NCBI GenBank assembly: GCA_013349405.1
Contig: DUZS01000001.1
Location: 186,001 to 250,000, forward strand
DNA from: Desulfuromonadales bacterium
GTDB taxonomy: Bacteria > Desulfobacterota > Desulfuromonadia > Geobacterales > Pseudopelobacteraceae
Reading direction: 5' to 3'
DNA length: 64,000 bases
Below, in pieces: positions 21,952 through 31,144 of the stretch. The notes under the pieces were generated by a model. It did not search any database. It worked only from the letters and a program-made list of their open reading frames with translations, and was not told the DNA's origin. The first letter of the stretch is position 1. The number at the start of each line of letters is the position of its first letter. A program made the translations under genes and the position numbers.

Positions 21952-23127
21952 TTACAAGGAATGTATCCCCACCAACGCTGCCAATTTTCTCCACGGAACA
22001 ATAGAAATATTCCCGTTGGCAAACGACGTAGTGCCTCCATACACCAACAGAGCCGGTCGATCCGGAATTCCTGACAGTTCGCACCACTTGCGTAAAGATG
22101 TCATAAAATCTGAAGCAACTGTCTGGCCGGACTTTATCTCAACGGGCGTTAAATTGCCGCCATCTTCAAGCAATAGATCGATCTCCAGTCCTTTGCTATC
22201 CCGCCAGAAATAGATGTCCGCCTGTCTTCCCTCATTTAACCTACTCTTTAGAAACTCTGTTACCACCAGATTTTCAAATAAAGCTCCCCGCTGGGCGTGG
22301 AAGCTCAATTGTTCCTCCGTCCGAATACCCAGCAACCAGGCGGCTATCCCGGTATCAATGAAATAAAGCTTCGGAGCCTTAACCATACGCTTGTTATAGT
22401 TGTTGAAATGCGGACGCAGTAAAAACACAATGTAGCTTGCTTCAAGCACCGAAATCCAGGCCGCTGCCGTGTTATGCGTGATGCCGCAGTCTGAGGCAAG
22501 AGAAGAGAGATTAAGTAATTGACCTGTGCGCGCCGCGCACATCCTGATGAATCGCTGAAAGGCGGAAAGGTCGCGGACGTTAATAAGTTGGCGGACATCC
22601 CGTTCAATATAGGTATTAATGTATGCGGGAAACCAGTCCATTGGGCTGAGGTCACGATCATAGAGGGGTGGGTACATTCCTGACGACATTACCTGGTTGA
22701 CGCTTTCCGGGAGCTTGTTGCCCCTTTCCAGTTCATCCATGGCAAAGGGGAGCAATTGGATCATACCTACTCTACCGGCCAGAGACTGTGTTATTCCAGA
22801 CATGAGACCGAACTGCTGTGAGCCGGTCAGAATATACTTCCCTGGAACCGGGTGGGCATCAACAAAATTTTGTAGATAGGAAAAAATGTGCGGGGAGCGC
22901 TGAACCTCGTCGAGGATCAGGCCGTCAGGGTAATTGGAGAGGAGTCCACGTGGATCACTTTCTGCCAGCAACCGTGTATCAGGATCTTCCAGAGTCAGAT
23001 ACGGTTTATCGGGGAAGGCACTTCTTGCAAGGGTTGTTTTGCCTGACTGCCGAGGGCCGGTAATCGCAATAACCGGGAATCCTTTGGCAAGACGCATAAT
23101 AGTGTCATGAGCGGTACGCTTGATCAT
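21952..23127 (-). CDS. AAA+ ATPase with C-terminal DUF4143 domain
   Basis: The 391-residue protein has Walker A (GPRQSGKTT) and Walker B (GLILDEVQRSP) in an N-terminal AAA domain, an LTGSQQF sensor, and a C-terminal DUF4143 domain containing the restriction-endonuclease-like signature (GLEIDLLLED...PVEIKSG). Proteins of this type are widespread, often in variable regions, and their function is not settled; the nuclease-like motif D-x(n)-E-x-K appears intact here (EIDLLL, VEIKSG). It stands alone between a palindromic repeat and a PIN toxin gene, consistent with an accessory gene. Function not assigned. Confidence 0.85.
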   Translation of the reverse strand: MIKRTAHDTIMRLAKGFPVIAITGPRQSGKTTLARSAFPDKPYLTLEDPDTRLLAESDPRGLLSNYPDGLILDEVQRSPHIFSYLQNFVDAHPVPGKYILTGSQQFGLMSGITQSLAGRVGMIQLLPFAMDELERGNKLPESVNQVMSSGMYPPLYDRDLSPMDWFPAYINTYIERDVRQLINVRDLSAFQRFIRMCAARTGQLLNLSSLASDCGITHNTAAAWISVLEASYIVFLLRPHFNNYNKRMVKAPKLYFIDTGIAAWLLGIRTEEQLSFHAQRGALFENLVVTEFLKSRLNEGRQADIYFWRDSKGLEIDLLLEDGGNLTPVEIKSGQTVASDFMTSLRKWCELSGIPDRPALLVYGGTTSFANGNISIVPWRKLAALVGIHSL

Positions 23128-23249
23128 AGCCGGATTCTATCAGCGTTGCACAATTTGTCAATTGAATTTACAAACTGTGCAACCGCCTCCTGAAGCTTAT
23201 CGGAGGACGAATCGAAATGCTCTTTCCAAAACATGTCCCGACCCATTAT

Positions 23250-23690
23250 TTAAACATCACCACTCTCCCCAATCTGATTCAAAAAATTTGCCGGAGTGAT
23301 TATTTTTGTTTGCTGGAAAAACTGAAGAACCAGCAGATCTTTGTCACCGGTAATAAGCCACGAAGCCTGGCCATTCGCAGCAACAGCGAGGAATTTATCA
23401 TCATGCGGGTCACGACAGGTGCCTTTGATTCCATTTACAATTTCAATGACCTCAAAGTAGGGAAGGATTTCTGCTGTTACGATTGTTCGCAGTTCACCGG
23501 GAGTGAGAGAAAATTTGGGATACTCAAGAACACGCTGTAACTCGTCAAAAGTTTCTCTGGAAACAAGCGGAATAATGGTTTTGGTTTTCCAAAGGGTGCG
23601 CAGGCGCTCAAGACGTCCACCGAACAGAAAGCAGGAAACAAGGACGTTCGTATCGATAACTACCAGCGAAGGAGCTAGTTTCTTGCCCAT
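23250..23690 (-). CDS. PIN-domain toxin
   Basis: The 146-residue PIN-family protein has the N-terminal VVIDTNVLVS motif, a central Glu (SRETFDELQRVL), and the C-terminal DPHDDKFLAVA and LITGDKDLL acidic residues that bind Mg2+ or Mn2+. It is the putative RNase toxin of a type II module. Its start overlaps the end of the AbrB-like antitoxin gene by 16 bases, which couples translation. It belongs to the PIN family typified by COG1569 rather than to classical VapC. The RNA target is unknown. Confidence 0.87.
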   Translation of the reverse strand: MGKKLAPSLVVIDTNVLVSCFLFGGRLERLRTLWKTKTIIPLVSRETFDELQRVLEYPKFSLTPGELRTIVTAEILPYFEVIEIVNGIKGTCRDPHDDKFLAVAANGQASWLITGDKDLLVLQFFQQTKIITPANFLNQIGESGDV

Positions 23691-23905
23691 TGTATCGCCT
23701 CGGTCACATCATTTTCGACAATCCCAAGACGTTCCATTTTTTTCCGTATTTTTTCCAGTGACGGGTCTATCGGCACTATTTTTACCGGCGTGAGGATAAT
23801 CCGGTTATTATCGACACTGGCATCAAACAGATCAATACCTGGAAAGTTCCCGACAACTTCTTTTGGCAGGGTCAACTGGTTCTTAGATGTTTTTCGTGCA
23901 AGCAT
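23675..23905 (-). CDS. AbrB/MazE-like antitoxin
   Basis: The 76-residue protein begins with a swapped-hairpin AbrB-type DNA-binding domain (KTSKNQLTLPKEVV...DASVDNNRIILTPV), followed by a helical arm (KIRKKMERLGIVENDVTEAIQWAR) that should bind the toxin. AGGAGG precedes the start. It lies upstream of and overlaps the PIN toxin gene. It should neutralise the toxin and repress the pair; the operator was not identified. Confidence 0.85.
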   Translation of the reverse strand: MLARKTSKNQLTLPKEVVGNFPGIDLFDASVDNNRIILTPVKIVPIDPSLEKIRKKMERLGIVENDVTEAIQWARN

Positions 23906-23963
23906 ATTCCTTACCTCCTTACTTACAGCTTATCTCATTTCATTATTGGCTTCAATTCAAATT

Positions 23964-24638
23964 TCACACATACCGGAGCGGATCGCTCAACCCCGCTTCA
24001 GCAAAACCCTTCAGGCGCAGGCGACAGGAATCACACCTTCCGCAGGAAAACCCTTCTTCGGTCGGATCGTAACAGGAATGAGTCAAGGCATAATCAACAC
24101 CAAGCGCCACCCCGCGCCGGATGATATCTGCCTTGCTCAGGTTGATCAGCGGTGCGTGAATTTTCAGTGGCACAGCACCTTCGACGCCAGCCCTGGTGGC
24201 CAGATTGGCCATTTTCTCATACGCTTCTATGTATTCCGGGCGACAGTCCGGATAACCGGAATAATCGAGGGCGTTGACACCGATATAGATATCCGATGCC
24301 CCCAGAACCTCGGCCCAGCCGAGGGCAAACGAGAGAAAAATGGTGTTACGCGCCGGTACGTATGTTACCGGAATATCATCGCCGACCCCCTCTTTCGGCA
24401 CGTCAATATCCGCCGTCAGGGCACTCCCCCCCATCAGGCGCAGATCAAATTCAACCACCAGATGTTCCTCCGCTCCAATTCGTTTGGCGTTCTGCCGTGC
24501 GACTGACAGTTCAACGCTGTGGCGCTGCCCGTAGGAAAAACTGATGGCATAAGGGATAAAACCGTCTGCTCTGGCGATTGCCATGCAGGTGGTGGAATCA
24601 AGGCCGCTGCTGTATAGTACTACCGCTTTTCGTTGCAT
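23964..24638 (-). CDS. queC: 7-cyano-7-deazaguanine synthase QueC
   Basis: QueC turns 7-carboxy-7-deazaguanine into preQ0 with ATP and ammonia, on the way to queuosine in tRNA. The 224-residue product shows the PP-loop (SSGLDS, residues 9-14), the GQRHSVE motif, the [11 protein letters not shown] segment, [16 protein letters not shown], and the C-terminal zinc cysteines (C.., CGRCDSC). Length is standard. Other queuosine genes are not next to it here. It lies between two toxin-antitoxin modules, but shows no sign of being itself part of the mobile set. Confidence 0.97.
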   Translation of the reverse strand: MQRKAVVLYSSGLDSTTCMAIARADGFIPYAISFSYGQRHSVELSVARQNAKRIGAEEHLVVEFDLRLMGGSALTADIDVPKEGVGDDIPVTYVPARNTIFLSFALGWAEVLGASDIYIGVNALDYSGYPDCRPEYIEAYEKMANLATRAGVEGAVPLKIHAPLINLSKADIIRRGVALGVDYALTHSCYDPTEEGFSCGRCDSCRLRLKGFAEAGLSDPLRYV

Positions 24639-24730
24639 GAGAGGTGTCTCCCTGGTTTTTAGAATGCATCACACGGTGCGTATCCTATGTATCACAATTG
24701 ACAGCGCAAATACATAGTTCGTAACTTTTT

Positions 24731-24753
24731 TATTAGTAAAGTGACTACTAATA
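24731..24753 (+). promoter_or_regulatory. Operator dyad for the Phd/VapC pair
   Basis: TATTAGTA and TACTAATA form a perfect 8-bp dyad with a 7-base centre, about 40 bases before the antitoxin start. It is a likely antitoxin binding site. Confidence 0.55.
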
Positions 24754-24789
24754 TGCTAATAATGTGGTTACCAGGTAGAGGGGGTTATT

Positions 24790-25050
24790 ATGCTTTCAGT
24801 GGGAATCAAGGAGTTAAAGACCAGGTTGAGCAGTTATATTGATTCGGTCGAGCAGGGCGAGGAGGTTGTTGTCACTGAACGTGGTCGTGAAGTTGCGCTC
24901 ATTATTCCTATTACTCCTGAAAGGCGTGCCTTGGCTGGTCTTGTCAGGGAGGGGAGGGCTCGTTATGGAAGCGGTAAGCCAAGGGGTGTTTCAGGAATCG
25001 AACTGATAGGAAAACCACTTTCAGAGACTGTGCTTGAGGAACGCCAGTGA
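24790..25050 (+). CDS. Phd/YefM-family antitoxin
   Basis: The 86-residue protein has the Phd/YefM N-terminal fold with the classic sequence (VGIKELKTRLSSYIDSVEQGEEVVVTERGREVALIIPI) and a C-terminal toxin-binding arm. Its stop overlaps the PIN toxin start by four bases. A perfect dyad lies upstream, suitable for autorepression. It is not closely alike to the antitoxin at 11267, so the two modules are separate acquisitions rather than a recent duplication. Confidence 0.88.
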   Translation: MLSVGIKELKTRLSSYIDSVEQGEEVVVTERGREVALIIPITPERRALAGLVREGRARYGSGKPRGVSGIELIGKPLSETVLEERQ

Positions 25051-25478
25051 TTCTGTATCTGGATACCAGCAGCCTTGTAAAGCTGTATGTGCCGGAGCCG
25101 GATGCGGATATGATAAAAACTCTGGTTGCGGAAGCAGCATCAGTAGTAACAAGCCGTATCACTTGTCCGGAGTTTTATTCAGCGGCAACGCGACGCCTGA
25201 ACAGTAAGGAAATTACCAGAAAAAATTACGAGCTTCTCTGTGCTGCCTTTTCTGCTGACTGGCAGCAGATGTATGCGCTTGATTTTGATGAAATTGAAGC
25301 GGGCAAGCTGGTTTGTAAGCATGGACTGCGCGGAGCCGACGCCATTCATCTTGCGTCGGCAACGCAACTGGTTCGTTGTGACGCTTCGCTGGATATAGTT
25401 TTTTCCTCTGCTGACCGGAAGTTGAATGAGGCTGCAGAAAAAGAAGGGTTTACGCTTGAAGTCGGCCAACGCCTTTAA
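25047..25478 (+). CDS. vapC: VapC-like PIN-domain ribonuclease toxin
   Basis: The 143-residue PIN protein has the motif LYLDTSSLVKLY with the first catalytic Asp, the acidic CPEFYSA position, GADAIHLASA, and the late SADRKLNEAA. It should act as an Mg2+-dependent RNase when its antitoxin is lost. It starts within the antitoxin stop (ATGA-type overlap, GTG start). Length and motif order are normal for VapC. The target RNA is not deducible. Confidence 0.88.
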   Translation: MILYLDTSSLVKLYVPEPDADMIKTLVAEAASVVTSRITCPEFYSAATRRLNSKEITRKNYELLCAAFSADWQQMYALDFDEIEAGKLVCKHGLRGADAIHLASATQLVRCDASLDIVFSSADRKLNEAAEKEGFTLEVGQRL

Positions 25479-25655
25479 ATAGTGCCGGTAAACAGTAGTT
25501 TGTCCTTCTGAAAGTCTGAATGTCTGGATTATGAATTGCAATTCTACGCATATTGAGTACAATACCTCCACTTTTCTCATGGGTCTCCGCCGGGGAAAAT
25601 AATCATCCTAACGATGAGGTCTGCCGGATTGCAGGCCTTTTTCAATTGAGGCGAT

Positions 25656-25943
25656 ATGCGACTGAAAGAAGAACAGATCCGCGGACTGGCGGAAAAAGTT
25701 TACAGCGATCTGGTGGCTGAAAACCTGATAACGCCGCGGGGCGAACGGGGGGCTGTTGTTGCCGGGATTGCCGGTGCCATTGCCAAAAACTTTGCCGCCG
25801 AGCAGAAGCTGGAGCGCGATGCGGAGAAATTGCTCGATGAAACGCTTGATGCCATGGGGAGCGGCGCCGCCCAGATTGACCGCCGCCGCATGCTGAAGAT
25901 GGTCAAGGATAAGCTGGCGAAAGAGCGCAAGATAGTTCTTTAA
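25656..25943 (+). CDS. DUF507-family protein (first of pair)
   Basis: The 95-residue protein matches the DUF507 pattern (MRLKEEQIRGLAEKVYSDLVAENLI...DRRRMLKMVKDKLAKERKIVL), a small helical soluble protein found mainly in Deltaproteobacteria and related groups, function unknown. It is followed nine bases later by a second family member. Both are present together in Geobacter relatives as far as I recall. The pair may form a heterodimer, but this is inference. Confidence 0.82.
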   Translation: MRLKEEQIRGLAEKVYSDLVAENLITPRGERGAVVAGIAGAIAKNFAAEQKLERDAEKLLDETLDAMGSGAAQIDRRRMLKMVKDKLAKERKIVL

Positions 25944-25952
25944 GGAGCTGAC

Positions 25953-26213
25953 ATGTCATTATCAGAAGACCGTATTTCCACAATGGCCCATGAAATAATC
26001 AGCTGCATCTGGCGGGATGATCTTGCAGATGTGTCTGATGACAGCAGGGCGCTGCGACGGGTCAAACAGTCACTGGAAGCTTTTTTCGGTGCCGTGGATG
26101 AGATTGAGGAAGCGGTCAAGGCGAAACTCCGCAACAAGGCTCCCGGCAGCCGGGATTATGACGTCCTCTATCAAAAATTCTACCATGATGAAATGGCCCG
26201 GAGAAAGCTGTAG
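25953..26213 (+). CDS. DUF507-family protein (second of pair)
   Basis: The 86-residue protein is a second DUF507-type sequence (MSLSEDRISTMAHEIISCIWRDDLADV...YDVLYQKFYHDEMARRKL). AAGGAG precedes the start. Its stop codon TAG is the first three bases of a GTAGGGGCGC palindromic repeat, so the repeat has landed on, or shaped, the gene end; the last residues still look family-like, so little or no sequence seems lost. Function unknown. Confidence 0.8.
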   Translation: MSLSEDRISTMAHEIISCIWRDDLADVSDDSRALRRVKQSLEAFFGAVDEIEEAVKAKLRNKAPGSRDYDVLYQKFYHDEMARRKL

Positions 26214-26300
26214 GGGCGCACCGATGTGCGCCCTGTTGTGGCGGATGACAAAACCAATAGTGCCGATTATTCCGGCAGGGCGCGAGCGCTGCGCCCCTAC
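26210..26300. repeat. GTAGGGGCGCA palindromic repeat
   Basis: Outer arms GTAGGGGCGCA (26210-26220) and TGCGCCCCTAC (26290-26300) are perfect inverse complements; inner GGGCGCA/TGCGCCC repeats make a cruciform-like layout. It is a different family from the C-rich repeats and supplies the stop codon of the preceding DUF507 gene. Confidence 0.8.
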
Positions 26301-26368
26301 GGATTATTTTTAGACTTTACGGCCATGGGCACATGCTCACGGCCCTTTTCACAAAAAGGTGGAACATA

Positions 26369-28462
26369 ATGGTGCAAAACATCAGGCCGATTTTTCTGGC
26401 CTGTATCAGTGTCATCTTTTTAACCTTCCCGGCTCTTGCACTGCCTGCTGATGACTATTTGAGTCGCGCAGCAGAACAGTATCGGGAAAAAGATTTCGGA
26501 GACGCCTATACGCTGGCCGGAAAATCCGCCGATTTGACACAGCGCTCATTTCTGCGCGGCATGGCTGCCCTTCGCCTGGACAAATTTGAAGAGGCGGTGA
26601 CTTTTCTGGCTGAAGCAGAACAGAAATTGCCGCTGGTAGCCGATTATGCCGCTTTTTATCAGGCGGAGGCGCTCTTTAAATTGAAACGGTACCCTGCGGC
26701 TTCTGCGAAAGCGGCTGCCATCCCATCGGCCTTTCCCGCATCAAAACTGATCCGCCGGGCAGAAAAACTGGGCGCCGATATTCTCTACGAAGCGGGCGAT
26801 TACAAGGGTGCCCTCAAGGCATACCAGTTATACATCGAGAAATATGCTTCGGGCGGTGATGCTGTTGATGCGAGCTTCTCCTCGGCACGATGTCGGGAAG
26901 AGCTCGCTGACCTCAGCGGTGCGCTGTCGGTCTACCGGAGTATCTGGCTTAATAATCCTGCGTCACCTCTTGCGGCAAAGTCGCAGGAGCGCCTTAAGCT
27001 ACTGGAGAAAGGGTCACTCAAGGTTGCTCCTTATTCGGCTGAAGAACTTTTGAAGCGCGCTTCCACGCTCTATGCCCAGAATGAGTTCACCGCCTCCCTG
27101 AAAACCCTGGAAATGATCACGGCGGAGGCTCAGCCTTTGGCCGTTGCCAACCGGATCGATCTTCGCACCGGCATGGCCCGCTATCGACTGCGCCAGTATA
27201 AGCAGGCTGAAAAAGAGTTTGCCAAAGCGACCGCCAGTCCTCTCACCGGAACACGCTCGGAAGCCCGTTTCTGGCTGGCCAAGTCGCTTGATCGTCAGGA
27301 GCTGAAAGAGCGCGCTCTGGCGATGTATCTGGAATTGGCCGGCGAAGGGAAAAAGCAGGAATTTGCTGACGATGCCCTGATTGAGGCGGCCGAATTACAG
27401 CGCGGCCTCGGACAGTATGGTGAAGCGGTCCGGCTGTACGATCAGGCGCTCAAAGTCTCTTCTGAATCAAAAACGATTGCCCGGCTGACCTGGGATTCGG
27501 GGTGGTGCCGCTATCTGGGGGGTGAATATCCGGCGGCGGCGGAGATTTTCAAGAGACTGTTAAACGACGAAACACAGCGTGAAAAGGCGCTGTACTGGCT
27601 CGCCCGGGCCTTGGACAAGAAGGGTGAAGCGGCGGCGGCAGCTCCCTATTTCCGTACTCTGCTGGAAGAATTCCCTGCCGGTTTCTATGCCACCTGGTAT
27701 CGAGATCAAAAAGGGCTCAAAGACAATCGTGAAGCGCTCGGCGGTCGTGATGTTCTCGCGGAACTCCCGTTCCTGGCCGGATTTGACAAACCGCGCCTGC
27801 TGGCATCACTCGGTCTGCTTGAAGAAGCCCGCTCAGAGGCAGCCGCCATCCGGAAAAAAACCGGTGAAAAAAAAGGGCAATTCCCGGCACTTGCCCGGTT
27901 GTTACTCGAAATGCATGACTATGGCTCGGCAATTGCGCTGTTTATGCAGAACCGCCCGGTTGCCTGGGAAAAGGGGACACTGCCTCTCTGGACGGCCGGT
28001 TATCCCTTGGCCTATACAGAGCTTGTCAGTCAACACGCCCGTCTGAATGGGCTTTCAGAGGGGATGGTGTATGCCCTGATCCGTGCTGAAAGCGGCTTTG
28101 CCCCGGCAATAAAATCGAGCGCCGGAGCGATCGGCCTGATGCAGATGATGCCTGCCACCGCAAAGATGACTGCGCGTGAAAAAGGGGAATTCAATCCGCA
28201 ACAGCTGATTGTCCCCGAGTACAATATCCGTCTCGGTACGAAGCACCTCCGTGACCTGATGAAAGAGTACAATGGCGATGTGGTTTCAGTGGCTGCGGCA
28301 TATAATGCCGGCTCGGCGGCGCTGGAGCGATGGAAGAAAAAATACCGGGGGCTGAATATGGATGAGTTTATTGAGAATATTCCCTATGAAGAAACCCGTA
28401 ATTATGTGAAAAAGGTGTACGCCTCTGCGGCCACCTATCGCCAGTTGTACGGGTTGAAATAA
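26369..28462 (+). CDS. Soluble lytic murein transglycosylase with TPR-like N-terminus
   Basis: The 697-residue Slt70-type protein cleaves peptidoglycan between MurNAc and GlcNAc in the periplasm. It has a signal peptide (ending PALAL|PA), a long superhelix of TPR-like repeats (about residues 30-520), and a C-terminal goose-lysozyme-like SLT domain: LIRAESGFAP with catalytic Glu574, GAIGLMQMMPATA, and AAYNAGSAALERW. ATG at 26369 follows AAGGTGG; the frame open from 26333 has no site. It lies 36 bases before mutS and may be co-transcribed. Confidence 0.92.
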   Translation: MVQNIRPIFLACISVIFLTFPALALPADDYLSRAAEQYREKDFGDAYTLAGKSADLTQRSFLRGMAALRLDKFEEAVTFLAEAEQKLPLVADYAAFYQAEALFKLKRYPAASAKAAAIPSAFPASKLIRRAEKLGADILYEAGDYKGALKAYQLYIEKYASGGDAVDASFSSARCREELADLSGALSVYRSIWLNNPASPLAAKSQERLKLLEKGSLKVAPYSAEELLKRASTLYAQNEFTASLKTLEMITAEAQPLAVANRIDLRTGMARYRLRQYKQAEKEFAKATASPLTGTRSEARFWLAKSLDRQELKERALAMYLELAGEGKKQEFADDALIEAAELQRGLGQYGEAVRLYDQALKVSSESKTIARLTWDSGWCRYLGGEYPAAAEIFKRLLNDETQREKALYWLARALDKKGEAAAAAPYFRTLLEEFPAGFYATWYRDQKGLKDNREALGGRDVLAELPFLAGFDKPRLLASLGLLEEARSEAAAIRKKTGEKKGQFPALARLLLEMHDYGSAIALFMQNRPVAWEKGTLPLWTAGYPLAYTELVSQHARLNGLSEGMVYALIRAESGFAPAIKSSAGAIGLMQMMPATAKMTAREKGEFNPQQLIVPEYNIRLGTKHLRDLMKEYNGDVVSVAAAYNAGSAALERWKKKYRGLNMDEFIENIPYEETRNYVKKVYASAATYRQLYGLK

Positions 28463-28498
28463 CAGGCAGCAACTCCACCAGGCGAAAGGCACGAACTG

Positions 28499-31111
28499 AT
28501 GGCAGAGCAGACACCCATGATGCGGCAATATCTTGAGATCAAGTCGGGCTACCCGGACGCGATCCTGTTTTTCCGCATGGGGGATTTCTATGAAATGTTC
28601 CTCGATGACGCGCTGCTGGCTTCCAGGGTTCTTGATATTGCCCTGACATCGCGCAATAAAGGGAGCGGTGACGAAATTCCCTTCTGCGGCGTCCCGTACC
28701 ACTCTGTTGCTCCCTATATTGCCAAACTGATTGAAACCGGCCACAAGGTGGCAATCTGTGAGCAGGTCGAAGATCCAAAGCAGGCCAAAGGCATTGTTCG
28801 GCGCGAGGTTGTCAGGGTCGTTACCCCCGGTCTTCTGATCGAGTCGGAGAGCCTCGTCCCGGATGAAAACAATTATCTGCTGGCACTCTGCGAAATTTCC
28901 GGCGGCAGCTGGGGGTGTGCCTGGCTGGATGTCTCCACCGGCGAATTCCGCGCAACCGAGCAGGCTGGTGCGGCGGCCGCCCTGGCAGAAGCGGTCGGGA
29001 TCAACCCGCGTGAGATTCTGCTCTCCGATTCCCTTGATCGTGATGGTCTTCCGGCAGATCTCCGCGCTTTCCTGAGCGAGCGGATTATCTCCCGGGCTCC
29101 CGGCTGGATCTATGATCGTGACTATGCGACCAAACTTCTTTGCGATCACTTTGGAGCAGTATCTGTTGAGGCGCTCGGACTTGACGGGGCTCCGGCGGCG
29201 CTGCTGGCCGCTGCTGCCGCACTCTATTATCTGCGTGAAAACCGCAAGGCGGCGCTGCCGCATATCCGGGATATTATCGTCTCCCGGCGCAGTCAGCATC
29301 TCGCGCTTGACCCGGCCACCCGCCGCAACCTGGAGATCACCGCCAGTATGGCGGAAGGGAAACGGACCGGCTCACTGCTCGGCTGTCTTGACCGCACCGG
29401 CACGGCTATGGGTGCCCGACGTTTGAAGCAGTGGCTCAGCTATCCGTTGATTGAGCTTGCGCCGATCAGGCAGCGGCTTGATGCCGTCGCAGAGCTGCTG
29501 GAACTGCCGGACGTGCGGGAAAAGCTTGCCGCGCGCCTGAAACATGTTGCCGATCTGGAACGGCTGAACGGCCGCATCGGCATGGCCAGTGCCGGCGGCC
29601 GTGACCTGCGGGCACTGCATGATTCACTGGTTCATCTGCCGGCGTTGCTGGAACTGCTCGCGGGCACGGAGAGCTCACTGCTGCAGTCGCTGCTGGTGGC
29701 TCTTGATCCTCTTGATGATATCTGCCGCCTGGTAGAGCGCGGTATTATCGAAAACCCGCCATTTTCACTGCGTGAGGGGGGAATCATTGCGCCCGGATAC
29801 CATGCCGAGCTTGACGAGCTGCGCGCCATCAGCAGTGAAGGGAAGGGTTTTATTGCCCGCCTTGAAGCTCAGGAGCGGGCCCGCACCGGCATCTCAACCC
29901 TCAAAATCCGTTACAACCGGGTCTTCGGCTACTCTATCGAGATCACCAAAAGCAATCTTGCCGCGGTTCCGGCTGATTACGTCCGGCGCCAGACGCTTGC
30001 CAATGCCGAACGCTACATCACTGAGGAGTTGAAGAACTACGAAGAGAAGGTATTGGGAGCTGAAGAGCGGATCTGCACGCTCGAATTCACGCTGTTTCAG
30101 GAAATTCGCGAACTGGTGGCCGGTCAGGCTGAGCGGATCTCCCGGACTGCCGATTGCGTCGCGATTCTCGATGTATTGATTTCTCTGGCAACGGTTGCCG
30201 GCGAGCGCAATTACTGCAAGCCGCTTGTTGATAATTCGGCTGTCATCGACATCCGCGACGGTCGCCATCCGGTGATCGAAGCGATGAAGCTCGGTGAACG
30301 CTTCGTGCCGAACGATACGCTGCTGGATGCTGAAACGAATCAGCTGTTGATGATCACCGGCCCGAATATGGCGGGTAAATCAACCTATATGCGACAGGTG
30401 GCGCTGATCACCCTGATGGCTCAGGCGGGCAGTTTTGTTCCGGCCTCTGAGGCGCACATCGGCATTGCCGACCGCATTTTCACCCGGGTCGGTGCGGGCG
30501 ACAACCTGGCTCGCGGCCAGTCGACCTTCATGCTGGAGATGATGGAGGCGGCCGGAATTCTTCGTAATGCCACCCCGCAGAGCCTGATAATTATGGACGA
30601 AATCGGTCGCGGCACCTCGACCTTTGACGGTGTTTCCATCGCCTGGGCCGTTGCGGAGTATATCCACGACACCCCCACCTGTCGCAGTCGGACGCTCTTT
30701 GCCACTCACTACCATGAGTTGACGGAACTGGCTGTGACCCGTGAGCGGATCAAAAACTTCACCGTGGCGGTGCGGGAGTGGAATGACCAGATTATTTTTC
30801 TACGTACGATCATCCCCGGCGGCGCGTCCCATTCTTACGGGATTCAGGTGGCCCGTCTCGCCGGCATGCCGTCTGATGTCATTGAGCGTGCCAAGGAAGT
30901 TCTGCGCAATCTTGAAAACGGTGAGTTTGAGGAAGGCGCCCCACGCCTGGCCAAGAGCAGCAGGAAGCCGCAACGTGAGCCGTCACCCCAGTTTTCACTG
31001 TTTGAAACCAGCGAAGATCTGTTGCGTCAGAGGCTGAAAAAGCTTTCTATCGCCACCCTGACCCCTCTTGAAGCACTTAACCTGTTGGATGAATTGAAAC
31101 GGATGGTCTGA
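28499..31111 (+). CDS. mutS: DNA mismatch repair protein MutS
   Basis: MutS finds mismatches and small loops in DNA and starts repair with MutL. The 870-residue product shows the mismatch-wedge motif F30-Y-E32 (GDFYEMF), the connector, lever and clamp regions, Walker A (GPNMAGKST, from residue 621), [13 protein letters not shown] Walker B and [10 protein letters not shown]. It has full family length. The C-terminal 80 residues hold the usual tetramerisation region. The upstream gene is a transglycosylase, the downstream one a cNMP-domain transporter. Confidence 0.98.
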   Translation: MAEQTPMMRQYLEIKSGYPDAILFFRMGDFYEMFLDDALLASRVLDIALTSRNKGSGDEIPFCGVPYHSVAPYIAKLIETGHKVAICEQVEDPKQAKGIVRREVVRVVTPGLLIESESLVPDENNYLLALCEISGGSWGCAWLDVSTGEFRATEQAGAAAALAEAVGINPREILLSDSLDRDGLPADLRAFLSERIISRAPGWIYDRDYATKLLCDHFGAVSVEALGLDGAPAALLAAAAALYYLRENRKAALPHIRDIIVSRRSQHLALDPATRRNLEITASMAEGKRTGSLLGCLDRTGTAMGARRLKQWLSYPLIELAPIRQRLDAVAELLELPDVREKLAARLKHVADLERLNGRIGMASAGGRDLRALHDSLVHLPALLELLAGTESSLLQSLLVALDPLDDICRLVERGIIENPPFSLREGGIIAPGYHAELDELRAISSEGKGFIARLEAQERARTGISTLKIRYNRVFGYSIEITKSNLAAVPADYVRRQTLANAERYITEELKNYEEKVLGAEERICTLEFTLFQEIRELVAGQAERISRTADCVAILDVLISLATVAGERNYCKPLVDNSAVIDIRDGRHPVIEAMKLGERFVPNDTLLDAETNQLLMITGPNMAGKSTYMRQVALITLMAQAGSFVPASEAHIGIADRIFTRVGAGDNLARGQSTFMLEMMEAAGILRNATPQSLIIMDEIGRGTSTFDGVSIAWAVAEYIHDTPTCRSRTLFATHYHELTELAVTRERIKNFTVAVREWNDQIIFLRTIIPGGASHSYGIQVARLAGMPSDVIERAKEVLRNLENGEFEEGAPRLAKSSRKPQREPSPQFSLFETSEDLLRQRLKKLSIATLTPLEALNLLDELKRMV

Positions 31112-31144
31112 CTCACTACAGCAGCATTCCCGGAAAAAGGTGCC

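Noticed and set aside
28286-29299. 337-codon antisense frame spanning the transglycosylase end and mutS start
   Set aside because: It crosses two well-supported genes on the other strand and lacks a ribosome-binding site.
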